Position numbers and translations under genes: made by a program. Shown in pieces: positions 59,225 to 64,000 of a DNA stretch of 64,000 bases. The notes under the pieces are model-generated. The model saw only the letters and a list, made by a program, of their open reading frames with translations. It searched no databases and was not told the origin of the DNA. This DNA comes from Drechmeria coniospora (Eukaryota > Ascomycota > Sordariomycetes > Hypocreales > Ophiocordycipitaceae), in assembly GCF_001625195.1 (NCBI RefSeq), contig NC_054391.1, positions 4,351,157 to 4,415,156 of the forward strand, written 5' to 3'. Positions within the stretch are counted from its first letter, which is position 1; each line of letters begins with the position of its first letter.

Positions 59225-61936
59225 TCATTGGCCGTTGAAGTTCTCAACCAAGAACTTCTTGTTGAAGCGCACACACTGCGCCATGGCCACGTCGAGTAGC
59301 CAGTCCGGCGCCACGATCCTCGGCTCCATGTGGCCGTTACGCGCCATCTCTTCGAACCGCGGCCACAGCTGCTTCTCTTCCGGTGACTTGTTGCTGAGCA
59401 GGTACACCGGCTCCGGCGGGGCGCCGCCGTCCTCTTCCGCCGTCGTTGGCTTAATCGTCGTGCCGCTGCGAGCCTTGTACAGCTTGAAGATGGCGCCGTT
59501 GGCCTCGGCAATGGTTTGGTAGCTGCCGGCGCCGTGGCGGATTTTTTCGGTGCAGTAGATGGGAATCCCCTGCAGGAGCCGTCCCCTGTTCGATTTGGCC
59601 CTGGACGACGATGTCTCGAGATTCATCTCGTACTTCTTCTCCGCCGCCTCGTCGCCGAGAAGAAAGTCATCGGGAGACGGGACTTCGTTTCGTTGGAGGG
59701 TCTCTTCGATGAAGCTCGTTGACAGCACCCTGGCCCCCCGTGCCAAGGCGCAGAGAAACTTGACGGTGCGCATGACGTTGGGCGCCACCACAAAGTCACA
59801 CGGCTGCCCTTCTTGGACAACTTGAACTCCGAGATCCCGCAACTTCCTCTGCCGTAGCGTTAGCAAGACATGGTGAAAGACGGATAGCTAGGGCAAAAAA
59901 ATCCAATCGAATCGCACCTACCCGGTCGTGGTCCTCTTTGTTCTTGTCACCGATCCACCTCTTGAAGCCAGTCACGACGATGCGCGTCTCGACTTCCGGC
60001 AGCGAGGGCCGTGCCTTCTTCGTCGGTCTCTTGACCCCCTCGTCAACTTCGGCCAGGGCCTCCTCCTTCTCCTGCTTCTCCTTCTCCACCATATCGGCGG
60101 CTCGCTTGCCGCCCCAGGGAGCTCCAGACTTGCTCTGTCGCTTCTTCTCCTTCTCGTACAGCGCAATGTCGGGCGCGATGCACTGGAGCAGGTCCCGCGC
60201 CTTGGCCTTGGCGCTGCGGCCTCCCGTCGACCCCGTCGCCGGTGTGTCGTTCTCCTTGCCCGGCTGCACACGACGTGCACGCACCGGTGTTTCGACTGAG
60301 GCGCTCACCTTGCCGCGCGTCATGCCCTCGTTCGCTTCGTGGTCGCGCATGACGTCGAAGTCTCGGTCATCCTCCTTGCCGATGACGACACCCTCAGCCG
60401 GTCCTTTCTGGTAGCCGTTCTCCTTGGCCGCCTGGAGAACCTGGCGCTTTCTCTTCGCCCTCGGCGACATTGTCTCCTCGCCGCCGGGGTAGTAGATGGC
60501 TCTCAGCTTGGACTCGTCCAAAAAGGTCTGACCAATAATCTCGCCCAGGTTGGTCCGAGGGGGAAAGTGATTGAACTTGGGAACATTGATCGGTTTGACC
60601 TCGCACTTGGCGTAACTCTCCTCGATCCAGAGATGGTTGACAACGTGGACTCCCCATTCGGGCGCAGCCTTGCATTTCTCGCTCGTGTTGCGCGCCGTGA
60701 TGAGATGCGTGTTGTCGGGCTTCATCGTTTTGGTAAACTGAGCGCCGCAGGCCTTGATGAGATTTTCGAGATAAATTCGCGCCTCACCGCCGTAGTTGGA
60801 GACGGTAATGCGCATCTTGTCGAAGCCCTCGATTCCGTCCTGCGGGACAGGGTAATGAAGCAGTCGGTGAAGCGGACTGCGCCACTGGTTGTGGACGATG
60901 AGGTAGTAGAGCCACGACAGGCTGCCGATGTCCTTGCACGACTGGGCCGCCTGGACGTATTCGTGACCTTGTCGAAACTGGCAGATGAGCGTGTCGCACT
61001 CATCCACGTCGTCGACCAACCTACCGCCGCCGTCGTGGATAATGTCCTTAAGGACCTTGGTGAGGCGGTGGGTGATGCCGAGATCCTTGCACAGAAGTAC
61101 TTTGCGTGACTGGAAGACGGTGCAGGGTGAGCGACTGCCGACATCCGGCAGCCATTGAGGATTGGTCGACGTCGCTCCCTCCAGGTTGTTGTTAACAGGT
61201 ATCTCCAGTTTGTCTTCGGGTGTCCTGTGGAGAATCTCCGGGTCGGGGAGAAGATAGGGTGCCTCTTCAATACGCTTTCCAAGCTTGAAACAAGCATCAA
61301 ACCTGAACCGAGTCAGCAGGGCTGTCGTGTCCCCAAGGGCACGCATTCAAGTTGGCGGCTCACCAGTGAGGCAGGACAATCTTGCATTTGACGCGGCCTG
61401 CCGCGGCCTGCTTAACTTTGGGGTCGTCCATGGTGAGAGCGCAAATGTGCGTCGTCAGCCGGCTCACCTCCTTCGACTCCTGTCCACCCAGAGCCATGGT
61501 GGCGCCGACGATGCTCTCCCGGTCCATGACGGGCAGGCCGGCGCAGGTGACGACAACCTCGGAGAAGATCATCCGTGGGTCCGGCGAGAAGGGTCGGACC
61601 TGAGCCAGCTTGCGGCGCGAGACGGACGAGGTGATCCACTGGACGGTGATGACGGGAATCATAACAGCCTGCGACTCGACGTATTGCGGGAAGTCGATGG
61701 TGTTGGAGATGATGTGAGTGACCTTTTCGACGGCGAGCGTGCCGTCGCGTCGTGGTTCGTGAATGACGGCGCCATTATCCTCGAGAATGGTGGAGAGCTG
61801 CGAGAGAGTGAGCGATAACTCTTCGTAACGCAGACACAAAACGCCATACCTCGCTGATGAGTTTCGGCGCCAGGGAATTGCTCGGCACAAACGCGATTTC
61901 GCAGTCGGCAAAGAGGCCGGCACCGGCATCAGCCAT
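59225..61936 (-). CDS. Rtt107/Brc1-type protein with six BRCT domains
   Basis: Scaffold that reads phosphorylated H2A and links Smc5/6 and nucleases to damaged forks (known for yeast Rtt107 and Brc1). Complement of join 59225-59848, 59922-61302, 61364-61797, 61850-61936 (841 aa). Introns: 61849-61798 (GTATGG...CGCAG), 61363-61303 (GTGAGC...TTCAG) and 59921-59849 (GTAGGT, CTAAC, GGCAG). BRCT signatures: VQWITSSV (about 90), LPHWFDAC (about 175), LSWLYYLI (BRCT3), VNHLWIEESY (BRCT4), a basic disordered linker (about 410-620), then a C-terminal BRCT pair with STSFIEET and VAPDWLLDVAM. Four plus two BRCT domains is the Rtt107/Brc1 layout. Single-aspect alternatives (Dpb11/TopBP1) are less likely because the spacing and the C-terminal pair differ. 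Confidence 0.88.
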
Positions 61937-62459
61937 CGTTGCGCTTGCCTCCGCCAGAGGGGGTCAGGTTTATTCCACTGCCGCCGACTGAGATTCCGAA
62001 TCGTCTGTTGACTCGAACTAAATATTGGAATGATGCAAGTCGTTGCTGAGATGGTCCCAAACGGCAAAAGCATGTACGATGCAAGGACGTTTCTGTTGTG
62101 GTTGCCTGGGGCCCTAACAGTCGGGCTGGGGACGCGTCTAAGTGGTCAACGCGAACGCAGCAGGCAATCACCTGACTGCGGGGTCACCATTCGTTAGTCA
62201 AGCTTGTCGTTAATAGTGAATTGTCGCCAGGCCTCAGGCAGGTCCACTTTTTGCCTTGAAGCACCGAACCCGGAATTGTAACTCGCATGGTATTACTAAG
62301 CAGTTTGAAGTCCATCGTCCAATTGACAACACAAACACAGCAGCATACAAACTCAATGCACATGGTTGACTAAGTGAATTGTTTGTGGCATAGGTCCTCG
62401 AACGACTGGCTACATTGAAACCAAGTCATATACGCATTAATGTACACAGCACTACAAAG

Positions 62460-62542
<83 letters not shown>

Positions 62543-62605
62543 AGTGGGTGAGTGGGTGTGATCCAAGGCTCCCAGCGCCAATGCGCAAGCATCAAATTAT
62601 AGCCA
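61937..62605. other. Intergenic with a TG microsatellite
   Basis: Upstream of the BRCT gene and downstream of the hexokinase-family gene. It holds a long TG microsatellite (listed separately). No gene seen. Confidence 0.6.
62461..62538. repeat. (TA)5(TG)33 microsatellite
   Basis: About five TA units followed by about 33 TG units and a degenerate GGGTGAGT tail, about 70 bp past the stop codon of the hexokinase-family gene. Alternating purine-pyrimidine tract with Z-DNA potential. Confidence 0.95.
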
Positions 62606-64000
62606 TTATTCGTGCAAGGTACAGGCCAAGGCAACGGCAGCACCCATCAAGGAGCTTTCTTTGGCGGACACGAGGGTGATCCTCCGAGGCTCCGGCAGAT
62701 TCAGGCCGTCAACCAGGTCACGGATATATCGTTGGCACGTACTGAGATACCCGGGGTAGTTCTCGATGACACTTCCGTTGAATGCCACCGTCGTCTCCTC
62801 GAGCTTCATGTCGGCCTCGACCCCTTTTCGGTCGGGTGAGGATTCGGAAAGTGTCGCAAGGTAGGCCCTCTCTGCCTCCAATCGTACGTCCCACAGGGTG
62901 AAGACGCAGGTGGCGACTAGTGCGCAGGATCGGACGGAGATGAAGGAGGCAATGGCCTTGATGGCCATGAGGTCGGATGTGGTGGGTGTGTGAGGTGAGG
63001 GATGTCGGTTCGAAAAGAGCTTGGTGGCCTCGGAGAGGTCGTCGCTATGATCGCTGCGGGGTGTCAGTTCTTGTTTCCCTCTCCTCGGCAGGTGCAGGGA
63101 TGGAGGGCATCTCACCTCTCAATCATGGACAGCGTCTCACTGCTCAACGAGTATCGGGTCCGGAGCGAGGGCGGAACGAGGCCACCGAGGAGGCCGGCGG
63201 TCTCGATGGCCTCGACGAGGACGAGACGGGCAATCTCGCCGAGATACATGCCGCTCACGAGCTGCTCCAGGGGTTGGAAGTCCGGTCGAGGGAGCTCCTT
63301 GGCCAAGGCGCGATCCCACCTCGTCAGGGGCAGGATGCCTTGACCAAACATGCTCAGCTCGGTATTGACGATGACATGGCTGGCGCCGTCAAACCAAGCG
63401 TCGGGACGGGCGCCAAACTTGACCTTGCCGATGGCGGCGACGGGGAGGTAGGCGGCCATGTTAAGGCCGGTACCGAGGATGAGGCCGAATCGGGCCGAAG
63501 GGTGCGAGTACGCTTGGGATAGCAAGCAGGCACTGGAGTCGTTCAGGATGGCTCGCAACTCGACATGGAGACCGCGGTTCCCGCAGGCCTGCTTCACAAT
63601 CCGGCCCAAGTCTTCACCTAGCAGACCCTTGTCGGCTAGGAAGGCCTTGCCCATCCCTTTCAGCTTGCCACTGCCCAACGAAGTTTGCCTGCGAACGGGC
63701 GTTAGGTCGCGCGAACAGGGCGCGGAGTCGGCGGCAGCACTTACTCGATGGGAAAGCTCCACGCCAACGCTACCGGCAGCGGCTTCTCCGGACCGTGCTC
63801 GCGTGTGATGCCGGCGGCGAGCGTCTCTTGAATCCTCCGGGCCATCCAGTCGAAGAAGGAAAGGCCCTCGAGTTCCTTGACGGCGTCGCTTATGGTGAAG
63901 TGGCGACTCCTCACGACGTCACCCGGCTTGCCGTCGGCGAGGTCCCGTCCCCGCAGCTCGACGAGGGCCACTCTGAGGGTGGATCCACCGACGTCCAAGG
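62606..64000 (-). CDS. Hexokinase-family sugar kinase, N-terminus beyond window edge
   Basis: Complement of join 62606-63053, 63116-63688, 63745 to beyond 64000 (partial at the 5' end). Introns: 63744-63689 (GTAAGT, CTAAC, CGCAG) and 63115-63054 (GTGAGA...CGCAG). The visible part carries the phosphate-binding loop VGGSTLRVALVEL, the sugar-binding AWSFPIEQTS, the catalytic aspartate in ILNDSSAC, LILGTGLN, VNTE and GMYLGEIARL with its glutamate. Canonical fungal hexokinases read GGTNLR, NTEWGAF and GTGxNG at these places, so this is a divergent member. N-acetylglucosamine kinase or an atypical HxkC/HxkD-type regulator are alternatives. All catalytic acid residues I can align are kept, so activity is plausible. 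C-terminus AVALACTLHE, with the adenosine-binding SSLMGAAV segment. Confidence 0.85.

Noticed and set aside
60339..61109. Plus-strand 256-codon frame opposite the BRCT gene
   Set aside because: Shadow of the large exon; no domain, and the minus strand explains the sequence.
62452..62643. His/Thr and Val/Cys repeat frames over the TG microsatellite
   Set aside because: Translations of a dinucleotide repeat.

Overview
This 64 kb window looks like nuclear DNA of a filamentous ascomycete (Pezizomycotina, most likely Sordariomycetes and probably Hypocreales; the genus cannot be fixed). The reasons are short spliceosomal introns (47-118 bp) with CTAAC/CTGAC branch points, GC-rich third codon positions, a CFEM protein, a DUF2014-type SREBP, a fungal USP protein with a long disordered N-terminus, and long intergenic stretches. 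I find no bacterial operons, rRNA, tRNA, CRISPR arrays or intact transposons.

Left part (0-17 kb): a gene-free stretch of GTAC-rich words; PAB1, the poly(A)-binding protein, with an A-rich leader and a probable 5'UTR intron; then three minus-strand genes, namely a four-exon conserved fungal membrane protein, a universal-stress-protein-domain protein, and mitochondrial ribosomal protein uS7m.

Middle part (16-31 kb): mostly gene-poor. I support only a small secreted-protein gene (21.15 kb) and a small three-exon gene whose product resembles half of a dsRNA-binding fold (25.3-25.8 kb).

31-41 kb: neutral ceramidase (minus, with a GC-AG intron), an Srs2-type UvrD helicase (minus), and divergently a two-TM serine/proline-rich protein (plus). 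From 41 to 51.9 kb no gene is supported. The part from 44.5 to 50.7 kb is largely built of short words such as TACTCCGTA/TACGGAGTA, GTACATGTAC and CTTACAGTA.

Right part (51.9-64 kb): an SREBP homologue (bHLH-zip, polyQ, two TM segments, DUF2014); a CFEM secreted protein; a 16-bp minisatellite; ESCRT-II subunit Vps25, convergent with a six-BRCT Rtt107/Brc1-type protein; a TG microsatellite; and a hexokinase-family gene that runs off the right edge.

The genes are ordinary chromosomal neighbours, not a pathway cluster. Two of them (Srs2-like, Rtt107-like) act in replication-fork repair, and two (SREBP, ceramidase) in membrane lipid balance. All splice sites were read by eye from consensus and frame; no search or RNA data were available.
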